Of a DNA stretch of 5,564 nt, positions 5,363 through 5,564 are shown piece after piece. Each line of letters opens with the position of its first letter. The first letter of the stretch is position 1. Where the stretch lies: NCBI GenBank assembly GCA_944342125.1, contig CALVMF010000072.1:1-5564 (forward strand). Reading direction: 5' to 3'. The notes under the pieces were generated by a model. That model saw only the letters and a list, made by a program, of their open reading frames with translations, had not been told where the DNA came from and searched no databases. This DNA comes from an uncultured Bacilli bacterium. Lineage in GTDB: Bacteria; Bacillota_I; Bacilli_A; RFN20; CAG-826. Made by a program: the position numbers and the translations under genes.

Positions 5363-5392
5363 TAATTAATTAGTATATTTTTAGTACATTTA
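5338..5392 (+). repeat. Five tandem 11-bp TAGTA-phased repeats upstream of deoC
   Basis: TAGTA occurs at 5338, 5349, 5360, 5371 and 5382, exactly 11 bp apart. The units are TAGTAGTTTTA, TAGTAGATAAT, TAGTAATTAAT, TAGTATATTTT and TAGTACATTTA. Positions 1-5 and 8 are invariant, and the other positions are A/T apart from position 6. The array covers the last codons and stop of the oxidoreductase gene plus most of the intergenic gap, and ends where the deoC ribosome site begins. An 11-bp period puts each copy on the same DNA face, as in direct-repeat operators of OmpR/PhoB-type regulators. A weak -10-like TATATT (5374-5379) lies inside unit 4. The pattern is certain; its function is inferred. Confidence 0.75.
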
Positions 5393-5397
5393 GGAGG
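5392..5397 (+). promoter_or_regulatory. Strong ribosome binding site of deoC
   Basis: AGGAGG, a full match to the anti-Shine-Dalgarno core, lies 4 nt before the ATG at 5402. Spacing is a little short, but the site clearly sets the start. It directly follows the 11-bp repeat array. Confidence 0.88.
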
Positions 5398-5401
5398 TCA
5401 T

Positions 5402-5564
5402 ATGGAATATAACAAATTAATCGATAATACTTTATTGAAAGCGGATGCAACAAAGGAACAAATCATTGCTTTATGTGAAGAAAGCAAAAAATATAATTTT
5501 AAATCCGTTTGTATCAATCCTGATTTTATTTCACTAGCTAAAAAGAATTTAAAAGGAAGCGATG
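5402..5564 (+). CDS. deoC: Deoxyribose-phosphate aldolase, N-terminal part, 3' end outside window
   Basis: Class I aldolase that splits 2-deoxyribose 5-phosphate into glyceraldehyde 3-phosphate and acetaldehyde, feeding deoxynucleoside sugar into glycolysis in the cytoplasm. Only the first 54 of roughly 220 residues are visible; the Schiff-base lysine lies beyond the window. The visible part matches the family N-terminus: a short helix, IDNTLLKADATKEQI (7-21), then LCEESKKYNFKSVCINP (24-40), the first strand of the barrel. Asn9 stands where bacillar enzymes usually have His (DHTxLK), a small change. The start is set by AGGAGG just upstream. It lies 39 nt after the oxidoreductase gene in the same direction, with the 11-bp repeat array between them, so it may have its own regulated promoter or be read from upstream. 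Family assignment is strong despite truncation. Confidence 0.92.
   Translation, partial: MEYNKLIDNTLLKADATKEQIIALCEESKKYNFKSVCINPDFISLAKKNLKGSD

Noticed and set aside
5338..5392. TRAP-type (G/U)AG binding array as an explanation of the TAGTA repeats
   Set aside because: TRAP sites have triplets separated by 2-3 nt; here UAG recurs only every 11 nt.

Overview
The window is a compact, very AT-rich stretch in which every recognisable gene lies on the plus strand. Low G+C, strong AAGGAG-type ribosome sites on the monocistronic genes, short intergenic gaps and a dnaJ-rsmE-mtaB gene order all point to the Bacillota/Mycoplasmatota lineage. TGA is used as a stop: it ends the unknown gene and mtaB, and no gene contains an internal TGA. 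This argues against the code-4 mycoplasmas and fits Acholeplasma-like, RF39/Izemoplasma-like or Erysipelotrichia-like bacteria. The exact taxon cannot be fixed from this sequence.

Region 1 (1-3987) is the distal part of a chaperone/RNA-modification operon: the C-terminal two thirds of DnaJ, a small zinc-ribbon plus TM2 membrane protein, the 16S rRNA methyltransferase RsmE, a 253-residue protein I do not recognise, and the tRNA methylthiotransferase MtaB. Junctions are tight (39-nt gap, 1-nt overlap, 5-nt gap, 4-nt overlap), and the last two genes lack a Shine-Dalgarno sequence, so they are probably translated by coupling. In Bacillus subtilis the same operon runs dnaJ-prmA-rsmE-mtaB. Here prmA is missing from its place, the TM2 gene sits there, and the unknown gene is inserted before mtaB. 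A hairpin-plus-T-run terminator follows mtaB (4003-4029).

Region 2 (3988-4350) is a self-contained rpmF unit: a consensus promoter, a strong ribosome site, a 58-codon gene for the zinc-binding form of ribosomal protein L32 and a textbook intrinsic terminator. Region 3 (4351-5564) has a Gfo/Idh/MocA-family NAD(P)-dependent oxidoreductase, apparently expressed from an extended -10 promoter as a leaderless mRNA, followed by the first 54 codons of deoC (deoxyribose-phosphate aldolase).

Most of the window is ordinary housekeeping sequence. The features most worth a second look are a five-unit, exactly 11-bp-phased TAGTA repeat array that ends at the deoC ribosome site, a 14-bp perfect terminator-like hairpin inside the start of rsmE, the apparently leaderless oxidoreductase, and the altered gene content of the dnaJ operon. 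I found no CRISPR array, insertion sequence, tRNA, rRNA or recognisable new defence-type system.
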